Source of the DNA: an uncultured Schlesneria sp.
Lineage (GTDB): Bacteria > Planctomycetota > Planctomycetia > Planctomycetales > Planctomycetaceae
DNA: 64,000 nt
Direction: 5' to 3'
NCBI GenBank assembly: GCA_903904835.1
Contig: CAIVEI010000022.1
Span: 1-64,000, forward strand
Part shown: positions 1 to 9,515 of the stretch, one piece after another
Layout of the letters: every line of letters begins with the position of its first letter
Numbering within the stretch: the first letter of the stretch is position 1
The notes under the pieces: generated by a model
Told to the model about the DNA's origin: nothing
The model's input: the letters and a program-made list of their open reading frames with translations, nothing else
Database searches by the model: none
Position numbers and translations under genes: made by a program

Positions 1-2
1 AT

Positions 3-1217
3 GTTCTTCTTGCGCTCGTTGGGGACCAGTGGCTCACGACCACGGACAGCAACGGCGAGCGGCGTCTCGATAACAAGAATGATTTCAACCGGATTGAAAT
101 CGAAGCGGCGCTGACTCGCGGTATTCCTGTCGTTCCGGTGCTTGCTGGCCACGCCACGATGCCGTCTGAAACCGATTTGCCTGAATCGTTACGCGAACTC
201 GCTTATCGAAATGCGATTGAACTTCGCTCAGGAGGTGACCTGCGCTTACAACTTGAGAGGATGATTTCCGGACTCAAACCGCTTTTAAAAATAGAATCAC
301 AAAAGGCGAATATTCCATCACACACCGAGCCTGAACCCGTTCGAATCAAGAATCCGCCCAAGAGTGATTCGAAACAAAACCCCAAAAGCGTTCGAGTTGC
401 CAGTTCAACTGCCGAACCGGTTAAAGCGCAGACACCGCAGCGTGAAGCACAGCCACAAAATCTTCGACTGCTCTATGCCATCGGTGCGCTTGGCTTGATC
501 GCGGCCTGTTTAGTAACGGGGTCACTTTTCCTTGGTTCTAAGCCGAATCATAACGGTGATGGGCTCGTCGAAAACGGTTCGAATACAGGCGGACCTGAGA
601 ACCAAATTCAGGCTGCTTCTGAGTCTGTGGACCCACGTAAAGCGACCGTCGTTGCACACCAGACGCCAAACAACTCGCCCGGCGCAGAATTGACGACGGA
701 AGAAGCGTTTGCAGAAGCGGAAAAATTACCACAAGACGACTATCAGGGGGTTATCAAGGTCTTAGAACGCGCTCTACCTGGAAATCCCGACGATGATAAA
801 CTGCTGTTTTCGCTGGCACAATTGACGACGTTTTTAGGGTCATCCGATGACTCACATCCCGATTTTGAAAAGTTTCTAAAAGCTGGAAAATATTTGCGCC
901 ACGCCCTGCTAGTTAGTCCAGAGATTGCCACTGACTCGAATCAACGAGCCTTCGCGAAGCGCGTCTTTTATAATGAAGCGTGCGCACTTTCCGTAGATAA
1001 TCAGCCAGAGCAGGCCATGAAAAGCCTCGAAGAAGCGATAGTTTTTGGATACGGCGACTTCACCGCAATAGATCAGGATCAGTATTTGAAGTCCGTTCGA
1101 GCTCTGCCTGGCTATAAGGAATTCAAAACGAGAGCCGAAGATACCCTGCGTCGCGAAAAAATAAAAACACTATTTGAAAAGAACCTCAAAGAAATCGAAT
1201 CAGGGAAAAAGAATTAA
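3..1217 (+). CDS. TIR domain-TM-TPR-like protein, 5' end cut by window edge
   Basis: The reading frame is open from base 3 and the start lies before the window. The first ~150 codons match the TIR domain of the next gene almost residue for residue, including the segment NRIEIEAALTRGIPVVPVL that holds the glutamate expected for a TIR NADase. A Ser/Pro/Lys-rich linker follows, then one hydrophobic span at about bases 465-538, so the TIR part should be cytoplasmic and the rest outside the membrane. The C-terminal part (from about base 690) is helical with TPR-like repeats (EQAMKSLEEAIVFGYGDF). Known: TIR domains in bacteria are often NAD-cleaving immune or signalling modules. Inferred: a membrane-anchored TIR sensor. 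The missing N-terminus, about 58 residues by comparison with the neighbour, prevents a check of the complete fold. Confidence 0.85.
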   Translation, partial: VLLALVGDQWLTTTDSNGERRLDNKNDFNRIEIEAALTRGIPVVPVLAGHATMPSETDLPESLRELAYRNAIELRSGGDLRLQLERMISGLKPLLKIESQKANIPSHTEPEPVRIKNPPKSDSKQNPKSVRVASSTAEPVKAQTPQREAQPQNLRLLYAIGALGLIAACLVTGSLFLGSKPNHNGDGLVENGSNTGGPENQIQAASESVDPRKATVVAHQTPNNSPGAELTTEEAFAEAEKLPQDDYQGVIKVLERALPGNPDDDKLLFSLAQLTTFLGSSDDSHPDFEKFLKAGKYLRHALLVSPEIATDSNQRAFAKRVFYNEACALSVDNQPEQAMKSLEEAIVFGYGDFTAIDQDQYLKSVRALPGYKEFKTRAEDTLRREKIKTLFEKNLKEIESGKKN

Positions 1218-1502
1218 AGCGTTTGATTAAAATGCTCGCGATGATCGTCCGCAAGCTGCTTTCGTAATAACTTGACGAAGCCGACACTGTAAGCAATTCC
1301 GACAAGTGGACTTTATTTAAGTAAATTGCGGATTTAAAAATGTGACCACTATGAATGTTGATACCCCAGGTAAGGACCTGCGACAAAAAATGTTAAACCG
1401 AATGTGTTTTACCGCTGTACATCGTTTCTATCGCCGATTCTGCTAATCGAAAACATACCTGCGTGAATCCACCAGCTCTGCTAAATGATTGGACATTGAA
1501 CT

Positions 1503-3035
1503 ATGCCAAAGGTTTTTATTTCCTATCGGCGAACTGACACGGGTTACCTGGCATCAATGCTCGCCGGGAAGTTGTCTGAGGAATTCGGTCCAGACTCCGT
1601 TTTCTTCGACGTTGACAATATCCCGCTGGGGGTCGATTTTCGTCGTCATCTCGACGACGCCGTCGCGGGATGCGATGTTCTGCTTGCGCTCGTTGGTGAC
1701 CAGTGGCTCACGACAGTGGACAGCAACGGCAAGCGGCGTCTGGATGACAAGAATGACTTCAACAGGATTGAAATCGAGTCGGCGCTGACTCGCGGAATTC
1801 CTGTCGTTCCGGTATTGGCTGGCCACGCCAAGATGCCCTCTGAAACCGATTTGCCCGAATCGTTACGCGAATTCGCCTATCGAAATGCAAGCGAACTCCG
1901 TTCAGGAGGCGACCTGCGATTACAACTTGACAGGATGATTTCCGGGCTCAAACCGCTTTTAAAAATAGAATCACAGCAAGCGAGTATTCCATCACACACA
2001 AAGACTGAACCTGTCCAAATCAAGAACCCGACAAAGGGTGATTCGAAACACGTCCCCAAAACAGTTCCGCTTGCCAAATCAGCAGTCGAACCGATTAATG
2101 TGCAAACACCTCAGCGCGAGGTACAGCCAAAAAAGTTTGGACTTGGCCAAGCCATCAGTGCATTAGCGATTGCCGGCGTACTCTTGGTCGGCTTCATTAT
2201 GTTTATCGGTAGTTTAGCGCCGCCTCGTGACAATGGTGGGCTCATTGAGAAAAGTCCGAATACTGGCGGATCGGAAGACCATAAGCTGGTCATTTCTGAT
2301 TCAGTTTCTCCCTCATCAGAGGCGCCACCCGCTCCCCCCACCTTGTCACCAGCACCACCTCCGTCCGTGGAAACCGGCATTTCAGCGGTGCCACGATCGC
2401 CAGAGGAGGCTCAAAAAGCGCAGTGCAAGAATAATCTTGAGCAGATTGGCGTCGGGCTGCGTAAGTTCTATGACCAATGGAATTATTTTCCGGCTGCGCA
2501 TTTAAAAGAGGACCTTGAATTGGACCCGCCGCCGATAAGCTGGCGCGTTGAGATCCTCAAGTTTCTCGACAGCGAGAGCAGTCGATGGATCAAATATGAT
2601 GGCGATCAAGCTTGGGATAGCCCTAAGAATTCAGGTTTGCTCAACCCGATGCCATCTTTCTACCGTTGCCCGTCGCATTCAACCCCAGGCGACACGAATA
2701 CGGCCTACGTCGCGATCACCGGCAAAGACACCGTGTTGGCGAAAGAACTTGAAGATGTATCCATCGCAGATATCCCTGATGGCACATCCCATACGCTGAT
2801 GGTGGTCGAAGCCAGTGGACTCGACATCCCCTGGATGAAGCCGCAGGATATCGACGCGGCGAGCATCAAACGAGTCGGTGATCCGAAAGGGGCGAGCAGC
2901 AAGCACGCGGGAGGGACACATGTCCTCATGGCGGATGGTTCCGTGCGGTTTATTTCAAATAATATCGACAAAAAGACTTTTAAAGCGATGATCACTCGCA
3001 ACGGTGGCGAGCCCCTTTCCGAAAGTGATTTCTAA
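1503..3035 (+). CDS. TIR domain-TM-DUF1559 fusion protein
   Basis: 510 residues. Residues 1-150 are a TIR domain beginning MPKVFISYRR, with FFDVDNIPLG and the block NRIEIESALTRGIPVVPVL; Glu90 or Glu92 is the candidate catalytic glutamate. Residues 215-237 form one membrane span preceded by lysines, so the N-terminus should be inside. A Pro-rich linker (265-290) leads to a DUF1559 module: NNLEQIGVGLRKFYDQWNYFP at 310-330 resembles the family's opening, and His468 followed by nine residues and Asp478-Gly479 is the H-x9-DG signature of planctomycete prepilin-like proteins. The family normally begins with a type IV pilin-like leader; here a TIR domain and a membrane span replace it. The front end is a tandem duplicate of the preceding gene (offset 1674 bases). 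Function unknown; signalling or defence is inference. Confidence 0.9.
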   Translation: MPKVFISYRRTDTGYLASMLAGKLSEEFGPDSVFFDVDNIPLGVDFRRHLDDAVAGCDVLLALVGDQWLTTVDSNGKRRLDDKNDFNRIEIESALTRGIPVVPVLAGHAKMPSETDLPESLREFAYRNASELRSGGDLRLQLDRMISGLKPLLKIESQQASIPSHTKTEPVQIKNPTKGDSKHVPKTVPLAKSAVEPINVQTPQREVQPKKFGLGQAISALAIAGVLLVGFIMFIGSLAPPRDNGGLIEKSPNTGGSEDHKLVISDSVSPSSEAPPAPPTLSPAPPPSVETGISAVPRSPEEAQKAQCKNNLEQIGVGLRKFYDQWNYFPAAHLKEDLELDPPPISWRVEILKFLDSESSRWIKYDGDQAWDSPKNSGLLNPMPSFYRCPSHSTPGDTNTAYVAITGKDTVLAKELEDVSIADIPDGTSHTLMVVEASGLDIPWMKPQDIDAASIKRVGDPKGASSKHAGGTHVLMADGSVRFISNNIDKKTFKAMITRNGGEPLSESDF

Positions 3036-3447
3036 ATCAAGGAACTCGGAAGTCAAGTACCGACATCAACGGGCCAACGTCACACCCTTCACCATGACGT
3101 CTTTACGTGACACGCGTTTTATGTCACGCAATTGGAATGAGAACCGAAGATGAATGACGCGCAGATCTGAATCAAAGACTCTACTGCGCCACGGAAATCG
3201 TCCATGGCTTTGACATCCAATTCCGACGCGGGCAAACTCGGCCATGTCGCCAGCGCTCTCCAGCACCGGGCTGATTCCGATCGAAGCCTTCGAGCTTTTA
3301 TGGGAAGTTCTGACGCTCTGTTTCAATTCCAGTGGTAAAGAGCGGCCTGATGGGCGTACAATCCTGTGTCCGCCGGAGGGCTTCTCAAGTTGTGGTCTGT
3401 CCTGCGGTTCATTGTGATTGCAGTCTGTTCCCTGTGGTGTCTCTCTC
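3036..3447. other. intergenic gap, no gene seen
   Basis: Nothing convincing is coded here. A short dyad, CGTGACA and TGTCACG, flanks a few bases near 3108-3128. An open frame on the minus strand crosses the gap but has no recognisable protein character. The promoter of the downstream adaptor gene should lie here but no clear -35/-10 pair was identified. Confidence 0.5.
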
Positions 3448-4734
3448 ATGATGCGATTCATCCGTTGGTCGATGATTCTGCTGAGCCTGTCTGGCGTCAG
3501 TTACGGAACCTACGTTGGGGTTGTTGATTATCTGGCCAAAGCAAACAAGGTTGTCTGGCGCACGGAAAAAGTGGCGCAGGGAACCATCAAGGCGATGGTC
3601 AATTCCACTGGGACGGTCAAACCAAAACTTCAAGTTGCGATCGGGTGTTTCGTCTCGGGACCGGTGATTGAACTGAAAGCGGAATTCAATCAAGAGGTCA
3701 AAAAAGGGGACCTGCTGGCTCGTATCGACCCCAAACTTTACATCGCCAACGTTTCGCGGGACGACGCGTCGCTGAAAAACCGTGAGGCGGATGTCGATCG
3801 AGTTCGTGCGCAGCTTCAACAGGCGATCAACGACGAAAAACGGGCGGTGGCGCTACGAGAGGAAGACCCGACGTTCATTGCGCAGGCGGAAATGGACAAA
3901 TACAAATTCGCTCGACTGTCGCTCGATGCCCAATTGAAATCGGCGAGAACAGCAGTGGCGCAGGCTCAGGCAACGCTCGACAATTCACTGGCCAATCTGG
4001 GCTATACCGAGATCCGTGCGACGCTCGACGGCATGATTATTGATCGGAAGATCGATCCAGGCCAAACGGTCGCTGCCTCGTTTCAAACGCCGGAGCTCTT
4101 CAAAATTGCTCCCGACATGAAAAAGGAAATGTACGTTCATGCCTCCGTCGATGAAGCGGACATCGGCCTGATCAAGGGGGCACAACGCGAACAGTACCCG
4201 GTCAGTTTTACGGTTGATGCCTATCCCGATGAATTGTTCGAAGGACGCGTGTTCGAAGTTCGTCTCAGTTCGACGACCGTGCAAAACGTCGTGACTTACC
4301 CTGTCATTGTTTCCGCACCGAACCCCGAACTGAAGTTGCTGCCGGGGATGACAGCCAGCCTTTCGTTCCAGGTCGCCTATCGAGGCGACGTCACCAAGAT
4401 CCCCAATGCCGCATTACGATTCTATCCGGACGCAAAACATGTCCGGCCTGAGGATATTCCGATTCTCGAAGGCCACATCGAAAAAACTTCCGAACGGAAT
4501 GACGATGAAGCTCAGCAGAATGATAAATCCATGTCAGCCGCCGAACGGACATTGCTACGAAAGGAACGAGATCGCCGGCATGTCTGGGTGGAAGACGGCG
4601 ACAAACTACGTGCGGTCTCGGTCATTACGGGACTGAGCGACAGCCAGTATACCGAGATGGTCGAAGGAGACCTGCAGCCGGGAATGGTCCTGGTGACCGG
4701 AATTCAAGTTTCGAAAGTCGGGGCGAAACGTTGA
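3448..4734 (+). CDS. MacA-like periplasmic adaptor (HlyD/RND-MFP family)
   Basis: About 428 residues. An N-terminal membrane anchor (around residues 5-25) is followed by the barrel-sandwich half GTVKPKLQVAIGCFVSGPV, a long helical hairpin rich in Ala/Gln/Glu (about 90-170), the second lipoyl half (LGYTEIRATLDGMIIDRKI) and a beta-barrel part ending near LPGMTASLSFQV. Such adaptors link an inner-membrane ABC permease to an outer-membrane exit duct and help export macrolides, peptides or lipids. The ATG at 3448 is preferred because the anchor begins there; an in-frame TTG at 3418 would add ten residues. A linker rich in Glu/Asp/Lys around 345-385 is unusual. It lies 102 bases ahead of the permease gene and the two probably form one transcript. 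The substrate is not predictable. Confidence 0.88.
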   Translation: MMRFIRWSMILLSLSGVSYGTYVGVVDYLAKANKVVWRTEKVAQGTIKAMVNSTGTVKPKLQVAIGCFVSGPVIELKAEFNQEVKKGDLLARIDPKLYIANVSRDDASLKNREADVDRVRAQLQQAINDEKRAVALREEDPTFIAQAEMDKYKFARLSLDAQLKSARTAVAQAQATLDNSLANLGYTEIRATLDGMIIDRKIDPGQTVAASFQTPELFKIAPDMKKEMYVHASVDEADIGLIKGAQREQYPVSFTVDAYPDELFEGRVFEVRLSSTTVQNVVTYPVIVSAPNPELKLLPGMTASLSFQVAYRGDVTKIPNAALRFYPDAKHVRPEDIPILEGHIEKTSERNDDEAQQNDKSMSAAERTLLRKERDRRHVWVEDGDKLRAVSVITGLSDSQYTEMVEGDLQPGMVLVTGIQVSKVGAKR

Positions 4735-4836
4735 TCGATTCTCTGGTTCTTCCATCACGTTCGTCACAGTCAACTCCATCAAGTTCGTCAAAGAGACGAT
4801 GATCGCGCCGCGACATCCTTATAATGCAATGTTCCT

Positions 4837-6075
4837 ATGAGCCTGCTACTGACTTTGCGAATTGCCTGGCGCGCTCTCAACAAGAACCGGATGCGGGCTG
4901 GTTTGACGGTCCTTGGGGTTGTGATCGGGATTGCCGCCGTCACGACGATGGTCTCGCTCGGGCAGAGCGCCAATGCGTTGGTCCAGGGACAGTTTCAAGC
5001 CTTGGGGACAAATATGATCCTGGTCTTTCCAGGCGAGCGTAACCGCGAAGGTTTGCGTCAGGCGATTGTGACATTGACGGCTCGTGATTCGAAAGCGATT
5101 GAGACCGACTGTCCGTCGGTCCTCGCAGCAACGCCCGTTGTTGGAGCTGCCGGGCAGGTGATCTACGGCAGTTCCAACTTCAGCCCTCGGGAAATCATGG
5201 GGGTGAGCGAGGATTACCCGGTCGTGCGTAACTGGCCCGTCCGAAAGGGAGCTTTCTTTTCAGATCGTGACATTTCCAGCTCCAATAAAGTCTGTGTGAT
5301 TGGCTATACACTCGTTGCCAAGCTGTTCCAGACGGTGAACCCGATCGGCGAGACGATCCGGATCAAAAACATTCCCTTCCGAGTCGTGGGGGTACTTGAG
5401 AAAAAGGGAGCCAACATGGTGGGGCAGGATCAGGACAATCTCGTTCTGCTCCCTTATACGACTGTGCGCAAGCGGTTACAGGGGTCAGAATTCGATAACG
5501 TCAACGCCATCATGGTCTCAGCACGTTCGATGCAGGTCATGGCGGACGCTCAATTGGAGATCGATCAACTGCTGGCCGAACGCCATCGGATTCAACCGGG
5601 TCAAAAGCGGGATTACATCGTTCAGAATACGACCGAGATTGCGAACATCTTTGGAGCGGTCACGGGGACACTGACCATGATGCTGGCGAGTATCGCCGCC
5701 ATCTCGTTGCTGGTCGGTGGTGTCGGCATTATGAACATCATGCTGGTTTCGGTCACTGAGAGAACTCGTGAGATTGGTATCCGCATGGCAGTTGGTGCCC
5801 GAGCGTCCGACATCCTGCGGCAGTTTCTGGTGGAGGCGATTTTGCTTTCTTGCGTTGGTGGGATGATCGGTTTTCTGCTCGGCGTTGGGGCTTCGATTGG
5901 ACTTGTAACCCTGATCAACAACTTCACAACGGGAACAAAGTGGACCCACGAAGTTTCCATCACGGCAGGGATCGTCGCCTTCTTCTTCGCCGCCGCCGTG
6001 GGAGTTTTCTTCGGGTATTATCCCGCTCGCCGCGCCAGTCGCATGGACCCGATCGAAGCATTGCGGTACGAGTAA
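4837..6075 (+). CDS. MacB-like ABC transporter permease (MacB_PCD-FtsX), no ATPase domain
   Basis: 412 residues. It opens with LRIAWRALNKNRMRAGLTVLGVVIGIAAV, the usual first membrane helix (about residues 18-42) of the MacB/LolC/FtsX permeases. A periplasmic core of ~220 residues follows, then three C-terminal helices (about 285-310, 335-360, 375-395) with the family segments GGVGIMNIMLVSVTERTREIGIRMAVGA (split here by text only) and YYPARRASRMDPIEALRYE. Full MacB carries an N-terminal ATPase of ~220 residues; here the protein begins directly at the first membrane helix, and the 102-base gap to the adaptor gene has no room for a separate ATPase. The ATPase must be encoded elsewhere, or the pair works without one. 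No strong ribosome binding site is visible before the ATG. Confidence 0.9.
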   Translation: MSLLLTLRIAWRALNKNRMRAGLTVLGVVIGIAAVTTMVSLGQSANALVQGQFQALGTNMILVFPGERNREGLRQAIVTLTARDSKAIETDCPSVLAATPVVGAAGQVIYGSSNFSPREIMGVSEDYPVVRNWPVRKGAFFSDRDISSSNKVCVIGYTLVAKLFQTVNPIGETIRIKNIPFRVVGVLEKKGANMVGQDQDNLVLLPYTTVRKRLQGSEFDNVNAIMVSARSMQVMADAQLEIDQLLAERHRIQPGQKRDYIVQNTTEIANIFGAVTGTLTMMLASIAAISLLVGGVGIMNIMLVSVTERTREIGIRMAVGARASDILRQFLVEAILLSCVGGMIGFLLGVGASIGLVTLINNFTTGTKWTHEVSITAGIVAFFFAAAVGVFFGYYPARRASRMDPIEALRYE

Positions 6076-6147
6076 AGGCTGAATCGCAACGTTGTGACGT
6101 GGTTTTCTTTGGCCACATATTAGATCGCAAATTGCATTGCTCTCCTC

Positions 6148-6391
6148 ATGCCGAAGGCATTACAGCCATCAGCCGGTGGCTGAGCGATAGCGACGCTACC
6201 GGAATTGATCCGCCCATAGAATTCGAATCCCGGAGGGATTCCAGACATATTTGTCGTTTTGGCGTCAGTTAATCATTGTCGTTGGCAAATACGACTTCGA
6301 TCCCGCTGGGATCGACGAACATCGTCAACATCTGCACCGGTGGCGTCGCTAACGCTCAGCCACCAGCTAAGCGCTGATGTCCTTCCAGGAC
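6148..6391. repeat. modular hairpin repeat: long inverted repeat plus four 3-base-loop hairpins
   Basis: Two arms of 32 bases (6171-6202 and 6337-6368) are reverse complements at 29 of 32 positions. Around and between them are four short perfect hairpins, each with a three-base loop: ATGCC-GAA-GGCAT (6148-6160), GAATCCC-GGA-GGGATTC (6225-6241), TCGATCCC-GCT-GGGATCGA (6297-6315) and GTCCT-TCC-AGGAC (6379-6391). It lies between the ends of convergent genes (permease + and WD40 -), so it could also act as a bidirectional terminator. This is probably a dispersed planctomycete intergenic repeat. Confidence 0.85.
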
Positions 6392-6449
6392 GGCAATTAA
6401 GAGGCAATACCCCGTTCTCTCTAAAAGACATCATCCGATCCCGAAGTGG

Positions 6450-9400
6450 CTAAGGCGTGGGCGCCTGAGCAACTGACTCACGCTTTTCAAAGGCAGAGAC
6501 GTCCCAGATTTTTACCGTCTTGTCATCACAGCCCGAAGCAAGATGTTTTCCATCGGGCGAGAAGAGCACTACTCGAACAATTCCGTCTTGCGACAGCTTC
6601 AGTAATTCGGCACCGCTCGCGGGGTCCCAAAGACGAATCGTTTTATCGGCCGAGCCTGTTGCGATCAGTTTTCCATTTGGAGAAAAAGCGACTGTTTCGA
6701 CTCTGTTTCGATGACCTCGAAGCGTCAGCAAGAAGTCGCCAGTGGTTCCGTGATAGATCCGCGCGGTCCCGTCGGCACTCGCACACGCGATCAACTGACC
6801 GTCTTTGGAAAAGACCGCCTGTTGAATCGCTCCCTGATGCCCTTTCAATTGGGCTGACTCCTTGGCCGATTCGACGTCCCACAGACGAGCCGTTCGGTCG
6901 GCACTACCGCTGAGCAACTTCTTACCGTCCGGAGTGAACGCGATCGAATAAACATAATCGTTGTGGCCGATTAATGTTTTCACTTCTTTATTCGTTGAGG
7001 CGTCCCATAATTTGATGTCTCGGTCTAATGACGCGGTTGCGAACAGCTTGCCGTCGGGTGCATAAGCGATTCCGTGGATCTTGGCGCGATGGCCTCGAAT
7101 CTCTTTCAGTTGTTTGCCATTAGTAATATCGATCATTCGCAGGAAATTATCGGCGAAATTGCCAATTGCAATCCGCTTTTCGTCGTTTGAGAAAGCCACG
7201 GCGGGAAGTCCGAATTTGAATTCATCACCCTGCCATTCTTTCTCGCGCTTCACGACATCCCACAGTTGTAGTGATCCGGCGACGCGGTAGCCGCCGCCAC
7301 CAATGGCCAGTTGCTTGCCATCTTTATTGAATGCCAGGCTGGAAACGGGTTGCCCGACATTCAGTGTGATGGCGTTCAATGCCGTGACCGCTTCTGCTGC
7401 TTTCAGTTCTGTCGGTTTTTCGGGATCGGCAGTAATCGTCGCAGTGGTCGTGGTGGCATCGGGTGTGGCAATGGCAGCGGCGGTTTTGGCTTTCCAGCGA
7501 CGCATCGATTTGTCGACACTTCCCGCAACAACCTCATTTGCACCCGGTGCAAACGCGACTGCGGTGATCGCTTCGGTGGGACCTTGAAGTGTCTGTCGGA
7601 CTTTTCCATCACTGGGGTCATACAGCTTCACGATGCCGTCAAATCCACCTGCTGCCAGGGTGCGACCGGCGGGAGAAAACGCGACGCACCAGAACATCAC
7701 TCCTTCGGTTCCTGGCAACGATGCTCGCTCAGTCCAATCGGCTCTTTTCCACAACTTAACAGTCGAGTCTTCACTCGCCGTCGCAACGGTGGTTCCATCG
7801 GGCGAAACCGCCACGGCTCGAATGGCTGCGGCATGTCCTTTGAGCGTCGATACGGGTTTGTGGTCGGCCAGATTCCAGACAATCGCAGTCCGATCCGCAC
7901 TGCCCGAAATCAAAAGCTGGCCGTCCAGCGTGAAGACAACAGATCGCACTCCGGCGGTATGACCCGATAAGGTCGCGATCTCTTTTTTCTCGGTAATGTT
8001 CCAGAGCTTGACCGCCTTGTCGTAACCGCCGGATGCCAATGTTTGCCCATCCGGTGAAAAAGCGACGGAAAAGACCCAGTTCGTATGTCCGATCAGATCG
8101 GCCTGAAGTTCGCCAGTCGCAACGTTCCAGACCTTGATTGATTTATCGAAACTTCCTGCGGCAATCCGCTGACTGTCCTGGCTGAACGCCACGCAGGCGG
8201 CGACGTCGCTGAATGCGTCGAGTTCGCGAGCGACCTTTCCGTCGGCGGCATGTCGAATCGAAATTCTTCCGTCTTCACGAGCCAGTACGATCCATTTGCC
8301 ATCTCGTGAATAAGCGAGTGATTGAATCGCTTCGGGCTCAGGTGCATCACTGGCGGGAGCTGTTGTTGCCGGACGAGTTGGCGTTGGGTCGTCCGGGTCA
8401 TCATCATCGGCCGTCGCCGTTGCCTGCGGGTTACGATCGAGCTTCGCTTTTTCCGTTTTCTTTTCGACATCCCACAGACGTGCCGTTCCGTCACGAGCGA
8501 TCGAGACGAGCCAGGCACCATCTGACGACATGGTTACGAACTTCGCACCGGCATTCTCACCACCCAGATCGGCCAATAATTCGTGTTTTTCACCGTCCCA
8601 CAGCTTCATTTCCCGTTCACCAGATGAAGCAAGCCGTTTTCCGTCGACCGAGGTCGTGATCGAGCGAACGCCTTTCTTATGCCCTTTCATAATGGCCGAC
8701 TCTTCACCCTTTTCGACATCCCAGACGCGCACCATGGCGTCCCAGCCGACGGAGGTCAGCTTGTCGGCAGTCGGCGTAAAAGCAGCCGCTTCGATCAGTT
8801 CTTTATGACCTTTCAACGACTTCTCGATCTTTCCTGCGACGACGTCGAAGATCGCCAAGCCATCTCGATCACCGACGGGAACACCCGCAGCGAGTAAGCT
8901 CCCTGTTTTTGTGAAACCGAGCGAGAAAAGTCTTGACGCTTCTGGTTCGTAAACTTTGACAAGTTTCTTTTCCGGGACATTCCAGACGCGAATGGACTTG
9001 TCCGTCGTACTTCCCAAGACAAGCTGAATGCCGTCAGACGACCATGTCATGACGTTCGTCTTGACTGCGGGGCCGGGTAACGTCAGTCCGATTTTGCCTG
9101 TCCTGGTATCAACCAGGTTAACACCGGAATGAGGACCGTTCGGACCAATCGCCAGCCATTTTCCGTCCGGGGAAAACGACACAACTGCAATTCGTCCTGG
9201 CTGCACGAACGTGACGCCTGGCTTGGGATCGGCGACATCCCAGAGAATGACCTCGCCTCTGGATTCGGCGCCGTCAGGGACTGAGACTGTGGCGACGGTT
9301 TTGTTGTCCGATGAAAAGACGGCGAATCCCCAACCGGTCGGCACTGCAGGTGCAGCGGTACGACGATTGGCGGGATCAGCCTGCTGAGGCCGTGCAATGT

Positions 9401-9515
9401 CGATAAATTCAACCGGTTCGATCTGCGGCGGCTGCGCGTCGTCGGCCACGACGATGCGGCTGAAGGCAACGGAAATCAGGCTGATAATCGTAACAATTCG
9501 AAACGGGATGCTCAT
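6450..9515 (-). CDS. secreted or anchored multi-propeller WD40 repeat protein
   Basis: 1021 residues from the ATG at 9515, which has a good ribosome site (AGAGGTG eight bases upstream); a longer in-frame extension upstream is not protein-like. A signal peptide (MSIPFRIVTIISLISVAFSRIVVA) leads into about 14 to 20 WD40 units with the pattern SPDGK..AxGS.DKTIRLWD, enough for three beta-propellers. They are split by two low-complexity linkers: one acidic (ATADDDDPDDPTPTRPATT) near residue 380 and one Ala/Thr-rich (AAIATPDATTTTATITA) near 690. No enzymatic domain is seen. Such proteins are common in planctomycetes and usually serve as extracytoplasmic binding scaffolds; the partner is unknown. Gene ends convergently against the repeat array. 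Confidence 0.92.
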   Translation of the reverse strand: MSIPFRIVTIISLISVAFSRIVVADDAQPPQIEPVEFIDIARPQQADPANRRTAAPAVPTGWGFAVFSSDNKTVATVSVPDGAESRGEVILWDVADPKPGVTFVQPGRIAVVSFSPDGKWLAIGPNGPHSGVNLVDTRTGKIGLTLPGPAVKTNVMTWSSDGIQLVLGSTTDKSIRVWNVPEKKLVKVYEPEASRLFSLGFTKTGSLLAAGVPVGDRDGLAIFDVVAGKIEKSLKGHKELIEAAAFTPTADKLTSVGWDAMVRVWDVEKGEESAIMKGHKKGVRSITTSVDGKRLASSGEREMKLWDGEKHELLADLGGENAGAKFVTMSSDGAWLVSIARDGTARLWDVEKKTEKAKLDRNPQATATADDDDPDDPTPTRPATTAPASDAPEPEAIQSLAYSRDGKWIVLAREDGRISIRHAADGKVARELDAFSDVAACVAFSQDSQRIAAGSFDKSIKVWNVATGELQADLIGHTNWVFSVAFSPDGQTLASGGYDKAVKLWNITEKKEIATLSGHTAGVRSVVFTLDGQLLISGSADRTAIVWNLADHKPVSTLKGHAAAIRAVAVSPDGTTVATASEDSTVKLWKRADWTERASLPGTEGVMFWCVAFSPAGRTLAAGGFDGIVKLYDPSDGKVRQTLQGPTEAITAVAFAPGANEVVAGSVDKSMRRWKAKTAAAIATPDATTTTATITADPEKPTELKAAEAVTALNAITLNVGQPVSSLAFNKDGKQLAIGGGGYRVAGSLQLWDVVKREKEWQGDEFKFGLPAVAFSNDEKRIAIGNFADNFLRMIDITNGKQLKEIRGHRAKIHGIAYAPDGKLFATASLDRDIKLWDASTNKEVKTLIGHNDYVYSIAFTPDGKKLLSGSADRTARLWDVESAKESAQLKGHQGAIQQAVFSKDGQLIACASADGTARIYHGTTGDFLLTLRGHRNRVETVAFSPNGKLIATGSADKTIRLWDPASGAELLKLSQDGIVRVVLFSPDGKHLASGCDDKTVKIWDVSAFEKRESVAQAPTP

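Noticed and set aside
3066-3461. 131-codon minus-strand frame upstream of the adaptor gene
   Set aside because: No domain, no ribosome site, and it overlaps the start region of the adaptor gene.
4815-4830. TATAAT word 11 bases before the permease ATG
   Set aside because: No -35 partner at proper distance, and the gene is probably cotranscribed with the adaptor gene.
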